A DNA stretch of 22,575 nucleotides, from NCBI GenBank assembly GCA_019236085.1, contig JAFAJR010000141.1, positions 1 through 22,575 on the forward strand, given 5' to 3'. Below are positions 12,355-21,206 of the stretch, piece after piece (the first letter of the stretch is position 1; each line of letters opens with the position of its first letter). The DNA is from Candidatus Dormiibacterota bacterium (GTDB taxonomy: Bacteria; Chloroflexota; Dormibacteria; Aeolococcales; Aeolococcaceae). The position numbers were made by a program, and so were the translations under genes. The notes under the pieces are model-generated. The model worked only from the letters and a program-made list of their open reading frames with translations. It had not been told where the DNA came from and ran no database searches.

Positions 12355-15222
12355 TCACTTCACCGCTTCGTCGCAGACTGTGCGGTACGGGCAGCGTGAA
12401 CACTCGAACTGCGACGGCCGTGCGGCGAAGTCACCACGCCGCCACGAGCTCACGATCTCGTTCGCGGTGGCGCTGATGTGCTTGTACGCGGTGTCGAGTG
12501 CATCACTGTCGAAATCGACTCGCGCCACCTCGCCGGTCTGCAGATAGTGCAGCTCGACGCCGACATCGTTGCGTCGCTCCAGCTGTGACAGAGTCATCGC
12601 GTAGGCACGAACCTGCAGGTCACGCCGCAGGTATTGCGGATCCTTGGGGGGCGATGTCTTGTAATCGACGACGACGCGTCTGCCGTCGGCGCCGACGTCG
12701 ATGCGGTCCAGCCGCCCCACGATCTCCGCGGACGACACGTCCATGATCAGCCTCTGCTCGACGGCGTCGATGCGCGCGTCCACCCAGGCGGACGTCGCCA
12801 CATAGTCACGCAGCTGCCGATCGCCGAGGTCCTTGAGCTCCGGCCGCGCTCCCTTGGGCCCGCGGTTGCCGTCCCAGGCCTCGGCCCACAACGCCGCGAC
12901 GGACGCACCGTCGACGTCAACTCCCGACATGCGCTGCACCGCCGCGATGCGCAGCACGCTGTGGATCAGTGTTCCGTACCAGCTCTGCACCGTCTGTCGC
13001 GCCGGGAGACGCCACACCGTTCGGTACTCGAACTGCCGCGGACACTTCTTGAAGGTGCTGAGATCCGAGACGCCGAGGCTGGGATGCACCGGCAGCGGTT
13101 CGCCCGGCGAACGGCGGGGGCGCACCGGCGGCGGCACCACCGCGGTCAACGCCCGGCGCTCCGCCGGCAGGTCACCCTGAGCCACACCTTCGAGGAAGCT
13201 GGTCTCCACCTGGTCGCCGAAGCGCCGTTGCTGTCTGCGCGACCAGCTGAAGACGAGCTGGTCGCGTGCTCGTGTGGCGGCGACGTAGAAAAGGCGGCGT
13301 TCCTCATCGAGCGGTCCGTCGCCCAGCGGCGGCGGTTCGGGTACCAACACATCGGGAAGCTGCAGCTGCATCGGGGCCCCGGGCCGAGCGTTCCAGCCGT
13401 CGCGCGAGCACGCCGCGATGAACACCACCGGCCACTCCAACCCCTTGGCTGCGTGCGCGGTGAGCAGCATGATCCCGGTTTCGATCGGCTCGATGGCGGC
13501 GATCTCTGACGCTGCATTGCTGTGCCGCAACACCTCGAGGTATCGCAAGGCTTTGCCGATGCTGCGGTCGTCACTCCAGTCGGCGAAGGATTCCAGCAGC
13601 TCGCCGAACTTGTTGAGGTTGGCGGCAATCTGCAAACGCGCGACAGGTTCCTGCTCGTCCACGAACCCGAGGTATGCGCTGCGTTGCATCGCCTCCCAGA
13701 AGACGTCGCGGACGTCCTCGCGCTGCGCCAGCGCGTGGAGGTCCAGCACATCATCAACGCAACGTCGTGCAGCAACGAGCGACTCGTCATCGAGCCCGAG
13801 ACCGCCGTCGCTGATGAGCCTCGACAGTGGCACCTCATGGTCCCGTGTGGCGGCGGCCAGCGCGACACGAAGCGAGTTGGACAGGCGCCACGACGGCAGG
13901 TTCAGGCAGCGGAGGACGGCCAGCGAGTCCTCGGGGTCCGCCGCAGCTTGCAGCATCGCCAGCACGTCCTTCACCTCGCGCTGCTGGAAGTAGCCGCGGC
14001 CGCCCGACACCTGGTACGGCACCCCGAGGCGGCGCAGCGCATCCATCGCCGGCTGCATATCGGCGTGCTGCCGGAACAGCCAGGCGATGGATGCCGGCGT
14101 GGTGCCGGCCGCGAGCAGCTCGCGGCAGCGCTCGGCGACGGCATGCACCTCGCTGCGCTCGTCGGGCGCATACCAGATCTCAACGCCGCGCTCGCCGTCG
14201 CGCTCAGCGACCAGTTGCTTGTCGATGCGCGTCCCGGCAGGCGCTCCGGCAATGATGCGGCGTGCGGCCGCCACGATCTGCGGCGTGCTGCGGTAGTTGT
14301 GCGTGAGCACCACCGTCTCGTGCTCGGGGTATTCGCGTTCGAACCGATCGAGGTTGGCGCGGCTTGCGCCGCGAAACTTATAGATGGACTGATCGTCGTC
14401 AGCCACGACGAGCACGTTGCGATGTTCCTTGACAAGTGTCTCGACCAGCCGCGCCTGTGAGTAATTGGTGTCCTGGTATTCGTCGACCATGACGTAGCGG
14501 ATGCGCTCGGTGACAGCGCGTCGCGCCGCGGGTTCCTCGCGCAGTAGCCGCTCGGCGTAGAGGATGCAGTCGTCGTGGTCGAACACGCCGAGCCTGCGAT
14601 ACCGCTCGTCCAGGGCGTTGTACACGGCTGCGACATCGGCATGGCGCTGCAACACCTTGCGCTCGACGTCGTCAGTGCACGCCTCCAAGCCTGCGGCTGC
14701 CCAGGCCGCGTACGCGGCTGGAGTCACCAGCTCCTGCTTGGCAGTGCCGATGACACCCAGCAGCGACTCCATGATCTCGTAGGGACGCAGCGGATGCCAG
14801 AGCGTTGCCGGACGGAGCTCGTCGAGCACGGACTCGGCGTGTATCCAGCGCTCCGCTGCATCCACGATGCGCACCGCTGGTGAGATCCCGGCGAGCCATC
14901 CCCATTCCCGCACTACGCGGTAGGCGAAGGAGTGAAACGTTGTCAGCGGCGGCTCGCCTGCGAACGGTCCGTGCGCAGACTCGGCTCGAGCCCGCATCTC
15001 GTCAGCGGCTTTGCGCGTGTAGGTGAGGACCAGCTGCTGATCCGGGCTGACTCGGTCCTCCAGCAGCGCGAGGAAACGCTCAACGATGACCCGGGTCTTG
15101 CCGCTTCCCGGGCCGGCCAGTACCAGGCACGGCCCCAGGCGATGAGCCACCGCGCGCTGCTGCTCCGAATCGAGCAGCGGCGTGGCCTGCAGGGGCGAGG
15201 CGAGGACGGTGGAGCTGGACAT
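12355..15222 (-). CDS. UvrD/PcrA-type ATP-dependent DNA helicase with C-terminal RecB/Cas4-like Fe-S nuclease domain
   Basis: A 955-aa superfamily 1A helicase. Walker A is AGPGSGKT (36-43); TFHSFA, DEYQDT (247-252), ADDDQSIYKFRGA, LTHNYRST, TAHAAKGLEWPVVF and RRLFYVAATRARD are motifs Ib to VI. The last part is a PD-(D/E)xK nuclease: GRLDRID (Asp839) and VVVDYKTS (Asp853, Lys855). Four cysteines frame it, C727 (KKCPRQFEY) and C941, C944, C950 (CSRCPYRTVC), the pattern of iron-sulfur nucleases such as AddB, AdnB and Cas4. It probably unwinds and trims DNA ends in repair, like a single-subunit AdnA/AdnB relative. The frame is open to 15339, but ATG 15222 is chosen because the upstream residues are unlike the family and overlap a palindromic promoter. 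Confidence 0.92.
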   Translation of the reverse strand: MSSSTVLASPLQATPLLDSEQQRAVAHRLGPCLVLAGPGSGKTRVIVERFLALLEDRVSPDQQLVLTYTRKAADEMRARAESAHGPFAGEPPLTTFHSFAYRVVREWGWLAGISPAVRIVDAAERWIHAESVLDELRPATLWHPLRPYEIMESLLGVIGTAKQELVTPAAYAAWAAAGLEACTDDVERKVLQRHADVAAVYNALDERYRRLGVFDHDDCILYAERLLREEPAARRAVTERIRYVMVDEYQDTNYSQARLVETLVKEHRNVLVVADDDQSIYKFRGASRANLDRFEREYPEHETVVLTHNYRSTPQIVAAARRIIAGAPAGTRIDKQLVAERDGERGVEIWYAPDERSEVHAVAERCRELLAAGTTPASIAWLFRQHADMQPAMDALRRLGVPYQVSGGRGYFQQREVKDVLAMLQAAADPEDSLAVLRCLNLPSWRLSNSLRVALAAATRDHEVPLSRLISDGGLGLDDESLVAARRCVDDVLDLHALAQREDVRDVFWEAMQRSAYLGFVDEQEPVARLQIAANLNKFGELLESFADWSDDRSIGKALRYLEVLRHSNAASEIAAIEPIETGIMLLTAHAAKGLEWPVVFIAACSRDGWNARPGAPMQLQLPDVLVPEPPPLGDGPLDEERRLFYVAATRARDQLVFSWSRRQQRRFGDQVETSFLEGVAQGDLPAERRALTAVVPPPVRPRRSPGEPLPVHPSLGVSDLSTFKKCPRQFEYRTVWRLPARQTVQSWYGTLIHSVLRIAAVQRMSGVDVDGASVAALWAEAWDGNRGPKGARPELKDLGDRQLRDYVATSAWVDARIDAVEQRLIMDVSSAEIVGRLDRIDVGADGRRVVVDYKTSPPKDPQYLRRDLQVRAYAMTLSQLERRNDVGVELHYLQTGEVARVDFDSDALDTAYKHISATANEIVSSWRRGDFAARPSQFECSRCPYRTVCDEAVK

Positions 15223-15240
15223 GTGCGAGGACTGTGGCCC

Positions 15241-15269
15241 ATTGTGGCGACAGCTGGGTGTCGCCACAA
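15241..15269 (-). promoter_or_regulatory. Palindromic operator overlapping the helicase-nuclease promoter
   Basis: TTGTGGCGACA (15242-15252) and TGTCGCCACAA (15259-15269) are exact inverted repeats with a 6-nt centre. On the minus strand TTGTGG (15269-15264) and CACAAT (15246-15241) form a -35/-10 pair with exactly 17 nt between them, so the two promoter boxes sit in the two arms. The start site would lie near 15234, 12 nt before the ATG. A dimeric repressor bound here would cover the whole promoter. If transcribed from further upstream, the same sequence would form an RNA hairpin. Confidence 0.6.
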
Positions 15270-15334
15270 GCAGCCGTTTGCGGCGTCGCATAGCCCGTGA
15301 CCACCCGGGGAGCCGGGCACACAGCCGCGCCGGG

Positions 15335-15340
15335 TACACT
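15335..15340 (+). promoter_or_regulatory. Candidate -10 box for the rpsU operon
   Basis: TACACT fits TANNNT and would start transcription near 15347, giving a leader of about 59 nt. This leader contains GAGGAGGTG at 15386-15394, a strong ribosome binding site placed 13 nt before the GTG start of rpsU, slightly longer than usual. No good -35 is visible. Confidence 0.4.
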
Positions 15341-15405
15341 GTGCGTTCGCATCACAGCACTATCAACGGCAGGTTCCGTTCGAGCGAGGAGGTGAATTCC
15401 CGACC

Positions 15406-15588
15406 GTGTCGGAAGTGAAGGTCCGCGAGGGCGAGACCTTCGAGAGCGCGCTGCGCCGCTTCAACAAGAAGATCAAGCAGAACGGCATCCTCTCGGAGGT
15501 GCGCCGGCGCGAGCACTACGAGAAGCCGTCGGTGCGCCGCAAGCGCAAGATCGTGGCGGCACGCAAGCGTCGCGTCAAGGCTGGGTGA
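15406..15588 (+). CDS. rpsU: Ribosomal protein bS21
   Basis: A 60-aa very basic protein with the S21 pattern: ETFESALRRFNKKIKQNGILSEVRRREHYEKPSVRRKRK, split by family position into the N-terminal helix and the Arg/Lys-rich tail. S21 is a small-subunit protein at the platform near the anti-Shine-Dalgarno region and helps translation initiation. The start is GTG with an AGGAGG site 13 nt upstream; no better in-frame start exists. ybeY begins 16 nt after the stop, so the two are likely one operon. In many Gram-positives rpsU sits in a cluster with yqeY, phoH and ybeY; only ybeY remains beside it here. Confidence 0.95.
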   Translation: MSEVKVREGETFESALRRFNKKIKQNGILSEVRRREHYEKPSVRRKRKIVAARKRRVKAG

Positions 15589-15604
15589 ACCGCCGCTGAG
15601 GGTC

Positions 15605-16027
15605 GTGGTGCACCGCGCGGCGACGCTCACCGCGTCGCAGCGCAGCACCGTCGCAGCAGCAGAGCTCGGAACGCTGCTGCGTGAAGCCGGGGACCGCTTG
15701 GGCGTGGCGACGCGCGCCTCACTGGCGGTGCGGCTGACCGATGACGCCGAGTTGCGCGCATTGAACCGGGACTTCGCCGGGTTGGACGAGCCGACCGACG
15801 TGCTCGCCTTCGCCGGCGAGCAGCAGCACGTGGGAGACGTGGCGATCTCGGTGCGGCGCGCCCTGGCGCAGGCTCCGGGTGGTGACGGTGCTGCCGAGTT
15901 GCGCCTGCTCGCGGTGCACGGACTCCTGCACTGCCTGGGTCACGACCACGGTAATCCGCAGGCCGCCGCGACCATGACGTCACTCACCCGCGAGCTGCTC
16001 CCCGGGCAGCCCGTCCCCGATCTCTAG
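15605..16027 (+). CDS. ybeY: YbeY, rRNA maturation endoribonuclease
   Basis: A 140-aa UPF0054 metalloprotein. The zinc motif HGLLHCLGHDH holds the three histidines H105, H109 and H115. The PTDVLAFA block (63-70) and GDVAIS are also typical. YbeY is a single-strand RNase that takes part in 16S rRNA 3' end maturation and ribosome quality control. GTG at 15605 and the next GTG at 15608 are both possible starts, preceded by GAGGG. It is slightly shorter than the usual 150-160 aa at its N-terminus. It lies between rpsU and pth, in line with a translation-related operon. Confidence 0.93.
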   Translation: MVHRAATLTASQRSTVAAAELGTLLREAGDRLGVATRASLAVRLTDDAELRALNRDFAGLDEPTDVLAFAGEQQHVGDVAISVRRALAQAPGGDGAAELRLLAVHGLLHCLGHDHGNPQAAATMTSLTRELLPGQPVPDL

Positions 16028-16055
16028 CTCCGCTCATGGCACTCTTGGAGCCGCG

Positions 16056-16631
16056 ATGGCGACCCTCATCATCGGCCTGGGCAACCGCGGCGGCGAGTAC
16101 GCTCGCACCCGGCACAATGTCGGGTGGATGTGCCTTGACGAGCTCGAGCGCCGCGGCCGCTTCAGTAGAGAGCGCCGGGACGGTCCCGCCAAGGTCCGCG
16201 AGGGATCGCTCGACGGGTTCGATGTTGTCACCGCCCGGCCGCAGACCTACATGAACCTCAGCGGACGTGCGGGGGTCCACCTCACGCAGAAGCTGGGGAT
16301 TCCATCGAGTGACGTCATCGTGGTCCACGACGACGCCGACCTCCCGCTGGGCCGGCTGCGTCTGCGCCGCGGCGGCCGCGCCGGTGGCCAGAAGGGCGTG
16401 CAGTCCCTCATCGACTCGTGGCGGTCGCAGGACTTCGTCCGGGTACGCATGGGCATCGGCCGACCCGCGGGGGACACCGACCTCGTCGACCACGTGCTCG
16501 ACGGTTTCGATCGCGACGAACGTGCGACAGCGCAGGGGATGGTCGTCCGGGCCGCCGACGCGGTGGTGGCGATCATCCGCGACGGCCTGGAACAGGCGAT
16601 GACCACCTTCAATCGTGCCGAAGCTGGCTGA
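16056..16631 (+). CDS. pth: Peptidyl-tRNA hydrolase
   Basis: A 191-aa Pth with the catalytic pattern: N10 (GLGN), the catalytic His20 (RHNVGW), PQTYMNLSG (62-70) and Asp93 (HDDADLPLG). Pth frees tRNA from peptidyl-tRNA that drops off the ribosome. The loop that reads GGHNG in most homologues is GGQKGVQSL here, so the His and Asn of that loop are replaced by Gln and Lys. This loop contacts the substrate in E. coli Pth. TTGGAG at 16045-16050 serves as ribosome binding site, 6 nt from the ATG. The 3' end overlaps the proposed mfd start by 17 nt. Confidence 0.93.
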   Translation: MATLIIGLGNRGGEYARTRHNVGWMCLDELERRGRFSRERRDGPAKVREGSLDGFDVVTARPQTYMNLSGRAGVHLTQKLGIPSSDVIVVHDDADLPLGRLRLRRGGRAGGQKGVQSLIDSWRSQDFVRVRMGIGRPAGDTDLVDHVLDGFDRDERATAQGMVVRAADAVVAIIRDGLEQAMTTFNRAEAG

Positions 16632-19600
16632 AACAGCGCTGCCGCAACCCGCGATCGCGACGCAATCGGTGCGCAGCCGTCTGAACGGCATCGCCGCGCT
16701 GCAAACGCTCGCCGGCGAGCCGGGAGGAATCATCAGCGGCGTGCCATCAGGCGGCGTGGCACTGCTCGCCTGGTGGCTCCGCGAAACCGTGCAGCGCCAC
16801 GTCCTCTTGGTCGCGAGCGACATCGAGCCGCTGTACGGCGACGCGTGCACCTGGGACGGCGGCGGCGGCGTGCACCTGTTCCCTGCGGGCGACACGCCGT
16901 CCTTCGACCGCGTGCCGCCGTCAGAAGAGGTGACACGCCGCCGCATCGCGACCATCGCGGGGCTGATGCAGGAGCGCCCGCTGCTCATCGTCGCCAGTCC
17001 CCAGGCGCTGTTGCGACCGGTGCTGCCTCCCGATGCGCTGCGGGCCGGTGTCAGCACGCTGGTGCGCGGCGAGCGCGCCAAGCGGGACGACGTCGTCGGC
17101 CGGCTCGTGGCGCTCGGTTACCGGCGAGACACGGCGGTGTCGGCGCCCGGGCAGTTTGCCGTGCGTGGTGGCATCGTCGATGTCTTCGGCCTCGATCGGG
17201 CGCGTCCCTGGCGGGTTGAATGGTTCGGCGACGAGGTCGATGACATCCGCGTCTTCGATGTCGACACGCAGGAGTCCGTCGCCAAGCTCGACCGTGTGGC
17301 AGTCCTCCCGGCTCGCGAACTGGATCTGCGACAGGCCACCGTTACGGCTGCGCTCACCGAGCTCGAGCAGCTCGACGCACGCGGTCTGCGAGACGATGTC
17401 CGCGAGACCTGGGAACAGGACCTGGCGCACCTTCGCGACGGCATGTACGACGAGGGCGTCGACCGCTTCGGGCCATACCTCAACACAGGCCGTCCCTCGT
17501 CATTACTGGACCATCTCGGCGACTGCGTGGTGCTGATCGCCGGTGGCACCGAGCGCATGCGCCGCGTCGCATTGCGTCATCTCGACGAGATGCGTGGGCT
17601 CATCGTCCAGGAGCAGCAGCGCGGGGAGCTTCCAGCCGGCGCGCTGCACGGTGTTCTCGACATCGATGATGTTCTGGGCGCTGGTCGCCGGACCTTCGAC
17701 GTGGTCCGCGAGCAGCAGCCGGACACGCGCGTTGTCACCGACCTCGGCTGGCGCAGCGCGGAATCCTTCGTGGGGCGGCTCGACGCCTTCGCTGCCACCG
17801 TGACGGCGGCCGAGCGCAGCAATGCGGTGCTCATCGTGACAAGGCAACAGCACCGCGTCGAGGAGCTCACGGCGGAGCAGAACATGCCGGCAGCAGACGC
17901 GCCGGACTTCGACGCCGCTGACACCGCGATCGCTGACGGCACCGCGGTCGTCACGGGCGGTGACCTCTCGGAGGGCTGCATCGTCGATGCGGCGTCGCTG
18001 CACGTGTACGGGGATCGCGAGCTCTTCGGCGCCGCACGCAAACGCGCGTCGCTCGTTGCCAGGGGTGCACGCCGCGCTGAGTCCACGTCGTCTCGAGGCG
18101 CGAGGCGTGCCGCCACAGGCCGCGCCGCACGCGAGGCGTTTGTGCTGCAGTTTGCCCCTGGGGATCTCGTGGTGCACCGTGACCACGGCATCGCGCGGTT
18201 CATCGAGATGCGGTCGGTGACCGATGGCGGCGTGCAGCGCGAGTACATGGTGCTCGAGTACGCCGACTCGGACCGGCTATTCGTCCCTGTCGAACATCTG
18301 GACAGAGTTGACCGATATGTCGGTGGTGCTGACTCGCGACCATCACTCTCGCGGCTCGGCACGAGCGAATGGGAGCGCACCAAGCGCCGCGTCAAGGAGC
18401 GCACCGAGGAGGTTGCGCGCGAGCTGCTCCACCTGTATTCACGGCGTGAGCAGGCGCCGGGCCACGCATATCCGGCCGACAACGCGTGGCAGCAGGAGCT
18501 CGAGCTCTCATTTCCCTACGAGGAGACGCCGGACCAGCTGCTGGTGCTGGAGGAGATAAAGCGCGACATGGAGAGCTCACGGCCCATGGACCGCGTGGTC
18601 TGCGGCGACGTCGGGTTCGGCAAGACCGAGCTCGCGCTGCGCGCCGCCTTCAAGGCGGCGGCCGACGGGCGTCAGGTGGCGATGCTGGTGCCGACGACAG
18701 TCCTGTGCCAGCAGCACTTCCTCACGTTCAGCGAACGCCTTGCTGCCTTCCCCATCACCGTGCGCCAGCTCTCACGGTTCTGCACCGAGGAGGAGATCAC
18801 GGCAACCCTAGCGGGCTTGCGCAGCGGCGGCGTCGACATCGTGATCGGCACCCACCGCCTGCTGCAGAAGGACATCGAGTTCCGCAACCTGGGGCTGGTG
18901 ATCATCGACGAGGAGCAGCGCTTCGGCGTGCTGCAGAAGGAACGCTTCAAGGAGCTGCGCGTCGCCGTCGACGTGCTGTCGCTGTCAGCGACGCCGATCC
19001 CGCGCACGCTACACATGTCGCTGGCCGGCATCCGCGACCTGTCGGTGATCCAGACGCCACCCGAGGAACGCCAGCCGATCAAGACCTACGTCACGGCTCG
19101 CGAGGAGTCGCTGATCCGCGAGGTGGTGAGCCGCGAGATGGCCCGAGGCGGTCAGGTGTTCTTCGTGCACAACCGCGTGCAGAACATCGAGGTGGAGGCC
19201 GAACGGCTGCGCGCGCTGCTCCCCGAAGCACGCATCGAGGTGGCGCACGGTCAGATGCCGGAGCGCACGCTGGCCGATGTGATGCGCCGCTTCGGCGAGG
19301 GCGACATTGACGTGCTGGTCTGCACCACCATCATCGAGTCTGGCCTCGACATCCCCAACGCGAACACGATAGTTGTCAACGACTCGTACCGGCTCGGACT
19401 GGCACAGCTCTATCAGCTGCGCGGCCGCGTCGGCCGCAGCGGGCAGCGAGCGTACGCATACCTGTTGTATCCGCCGCTGCGCTCGCTCACCGAGAAAGCG
19501 GACAAGCGGCTCGATGTCATCGCCGACCTGCAGGACCTGGGCTCCGGGTTCAAGCTCGCCATGCGCGACCTGGAGATCCGAGGAGCAGGGAACCTGCTCG

Positions 19601-20160
19601 GCGAGGAGCAGCACGGCGAGATCGCCGCGGTTGGCCTCGAGCTGTACAACCACCTGCTGGCGCAGGCCGTGACCTCACTGCAGGGCAAACCAGTGCTGGA
19701 GTCGCCGGCACAGGTGACGATCGCCCTGCCGCTTGCCGCGTTCATCCCAGCCGACTACGTGAGCGACGAGCGGCTGCGCCTGCGCTGCTACCAGGAGCTC
19801 GCCGCGTGTGCCACCGACCAGGAGCTGACGGCGCGGGTCCGTGGGCTGGTCGACCGCTTCGGGCCCATGCCGGCGGTGGCCGACGCGCTGGTCTACTCGC
19901 TGAGGGTCCGGCTGCTCGCCGCCGCGGCCGGGGCGCTGGGCGTGGAGCGCGAGCGTCAGGGTGTGCTGATCCGCCTGCCCCTCGACCACGGGATGGACCT
20001 GCAAGCAGTGTCTGCGCAGTTCCGGTCACAGCTGACTGCAACGCCGTCGCAGCTCCATCTCCGCACCGACGGTGAGTGGCGTGACGTCCTCGTCGCCGTG
20101 CTGCGTGAGCTCGGCCGGCTGCAGCGGCTGCAGCAGCGCGAGGCGGTGGCGGCAGGGTGA
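16615..20160 (+). CDS. mfd: Mfd, transcription-repair coupling factor
   Basis: A complete 1181-aa Mfd. The N-terminal part is the UvrB-like region. The RNA polymerase interaction domain starts near residue 513 (FAPGDLVVHRDHGIARF). The RecG-like translocase has Walker A GDVGFGKT (664-671), DEEQ at 765-768, LSATPIPRTL, and TTIIESGLDIPNANT with QLRGRVGRSGQRAYAYLL. DLEIRGAGNLLGEEQHG and the C-terminal TRCF domain end the protein. Mfd removes stalled RNA polymerase at lesions and recruits UvrA. The start GTG 16615 lies inside the end of pth; it is the first start in frame, but a later GTG at 16669 is possible. mazG follows after 6 nt. The order pth-mfd-mazG is conserved in Gram-positives. Confidence 0.96.
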   Translation: MPKLAETALPQPAIATQSVRSRLNGIAALQTLAGEPGGIISGVPSGGVALLAWWLRETVQRHVLLVASDIEPLYGDACTWDGGGGVHLFPAGDTPSFDRVPPSEEVTRRRIATIAGLMQERPLLIVASPQALLRPVLPPDALRAGVSTLVRGERAKRDDVVGRLVALGYRRDTAVSAPGQFAVRGGIVDVFGLDRARPWRVEWFGDEVDDIRVFDVDTQESVAKLDRVAVLPARELDLRQATVTAALTELEQLDARGLRDDVRETWEQDLAHLRDGMYDEGVDRFGPYLNTGRPSSLLDHLGDCVVLIAGGTERMRRVALRHLDEMRGLIVQEQQRGELPAGALHGVLDIDDVLGAGRRTFDVVREQQPDTRVVTDLGWRSAESFVGRLDAFAATVTAAERSNAVLIVTRQQHRVEELTAEQNMPAADAPDFDAADTAIADGTAVVTGGDLSEGCIVDAASLHVYGDRELFGAARKRASLVARGARRAESTSSRGARRAATGRAAREAFVLQFAPGDLVVHRDHGIARFIEMRSVTDGGVQREYMVLEYADSDRLFVPVEHLDRVDRYVGGADSRPSLSRLGTSEWERTKRRVKERTEEVARELLHLYSRREQAPGHAYPADNAWQQELELSFPYEETPDQLLVLEEIKRDMESSRPMDRVVCGDVGFGKTELALRAAFKAAADGRQVAMLVPTTVLCQQHFLTFSERLAAFPITVRQLSRFCTEEEITATLAGLRSGGVDIVIGTHRLLQKDIEFRNLGLVIIDEEQRFGVLQKERFKELRVAVDVLSLSATPIPRTLHMSLAGIRDLSVIQTPPEERQPIKTYVTAREESLIREVVSREMARGGQVFFVHNRVQNIEVEAERLRALLPEARIEVAHGQMPERTLADVMRRFGEGDIDVLVCTTIIESGLDIPNANTIVVNDSYRLGLAQLYQLRGRVGRSGQRAYAYLLYPPLRSLTEKADKRLDVIADLQDLGSGFKLAMRDLEIRGAGNLLGEEQHGEIAAVGLELYNHLLAQAVTSLQGKPVLESPAQVTIALPLAAFIPADYVSDERLRLRCYQELAACATDQELTARVRGLVDRFGPMPAVADALVYSLRVRLLAAAAGALGVERERQGVLIRLPLDHGMDLQAVSAQFRSQLTATPSQLHLRTDGEWRDVLVAVLRELGRLQRLQQREAVAAG

Positions 20161-20166
20161 ACGGAC

Positions 20167-21054
20167 GTGCGTGACGACGCAGCAGCCTCGCTGCGCGCTC
20201 TCAACGAGGTGGTGGAACGTCTGCGCGCCCCCGGCGGCTGCCCCTGGGACCGCGAACAGACGCACAGCACGTTGCGGCCGTACCTGCTCGAAGAGGCATA
20301 CGAGCTGCTGGAGGCGATCGACAGCGGCGACGCAGACCGGTTGCGCGAGGAGCTGGGCGACCTTCTGCTCCAGGTGCTGATGCACAGCGCCATCGCCCAG
20401 GAGACGGAGGGTGGGTTCGACATCGGGGAGGTGGCCGACGTGACGCGGGCCAAGATGGTCCACCGCCATCCCCACGTGTTCGGCGATGCATCGGTTGCCG
20501 GCGCCGCCGACGTGGTTGTGAACTGGGAGCGGTTGAAGCGCAGTGAGAAGACCGAACGCCTGTCGCTGCTCGACGGCGTTCCCCATGCGCTGCCAGCGCT
20601 GGCCCAGGCTCAGGCGGTGCAGAAGCGCCCGGCGCGGGTGGGCTTCGATGAGACACCGACCGTGGAGGCAGCGCTGGAGCGGTTGCGTGAATCGCTCGCC
20701 GCGGCGGAGCGGGTGGCGGCAACGGCCCCGGACACGCTGCCGACCGGCCAGGACTGGACCATCTCCGAAGGCGAGGTTCGCCGCGAGCGAGGCGGCGGCG
20801 CTTCCGCGGTGACAGCAGCCTCTCCCGACCTCGAGACTGCGGTGGGGAACCTGCTATTCGATGCCGTTGCTCTCGCACGACGTCTGCGCGTCAACGCAGA
20901 GGACGCATTGCGCTCACGCAGCGAGTCGTTCGCCACGCGCTTCCGCGCCTTGGAGAGCGCAGCGCGCAGCGACGGCGTTGACCTGCACGGGCTCGACATC
21001 GTGGAGTGGCGGCGCCGCTGGCGAGAGACTGACGGCGTGCAGCCCGAGGTTTAG
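20167..21054 (+). CDS. mazG: MazG nucleoside triphosphate pyrophosphohydrolase
   Basis: A 295-aa MazG. The first domain is intact: CPWDREQTHSTLRPYLLEEAYELLEAI holds EExxE (E42, E43, E46) in family position and EELGD (61-65) completes the metal site; MVHRHPHVFG and VNWERLKR follow. MazG removes abnormal or excess NTPs. The second domain is recognisable from NLLFDAVALARRL and SFATRFRALE, but its metal residues appear lost: ELGD is AVGN, and the EExxE region reads ESLAA. A Gly/Arg-rich insert (about 206-220) separates the halves. In E. coli the second domain carries the NTPase activity, so the active domain may differ here. The start is GTG, 6 nt after mfd. Confidence 0.92.
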   Translation: MRDDAAASLRALNEVVERLRAPGGCPWDREQTHSTLRPYLLEEAYELLEAIDSGDADRLREELGDLLLQVLMHSAIAQETEGGFDIGEVADVTRAKMVHRHPHVFGDASVAGAADVVVNWERLKRSEKTERLSLLDGVPHALPALAQAQAVQKRPARVGFDETPTVEAALERLRESLAAAERVAATAPDTLPTGQDWTISEGEVRRERGGGASAVTAASPDLETAVGNLLFDAVALARRLRVNAEDALRSRSESFATRFRALESAARSDGVDLHGLDIVEWRRRWRETDGVQPEV

Positions 21055-21061
21055 CCGACAC

Positions 21062-21090
21062 TTGTCAAAAACCCGGGGCGAGCGCATCCT
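21062..21090 (+). promoter_or_regulatory. Weak candidate promoter in the mazG-DivIC gap
   Basis: TTGTCA (21062-21067) and CATCCT (21085-21090) are 17 nt apart, 8 nt past the mazG stop. It could drive the DivIC-like gene across a leader of about 110 nt. The 152-nt gap (21055-21206) shows nothing else I can name. Confidence 0.3.
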
Positions 21091-21206
21091 ATGCAGCACC
21101 CCGGCGTTCGTCGTCGCCGCATCCAGCCCACGTCCTTCTCATCGGTGGTGCCATCATCCGGCGAACAGTCCGCGTCTCGAACGCAAACCGTCCCGCGCTG
21201 CGGCGC

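Noticed and set aside
15223..15339. N-terminal extension of the helicase-nuclease
   Set aside because: The extra 39 residues do not match the family and would place the palindromic promoter inside the gene.
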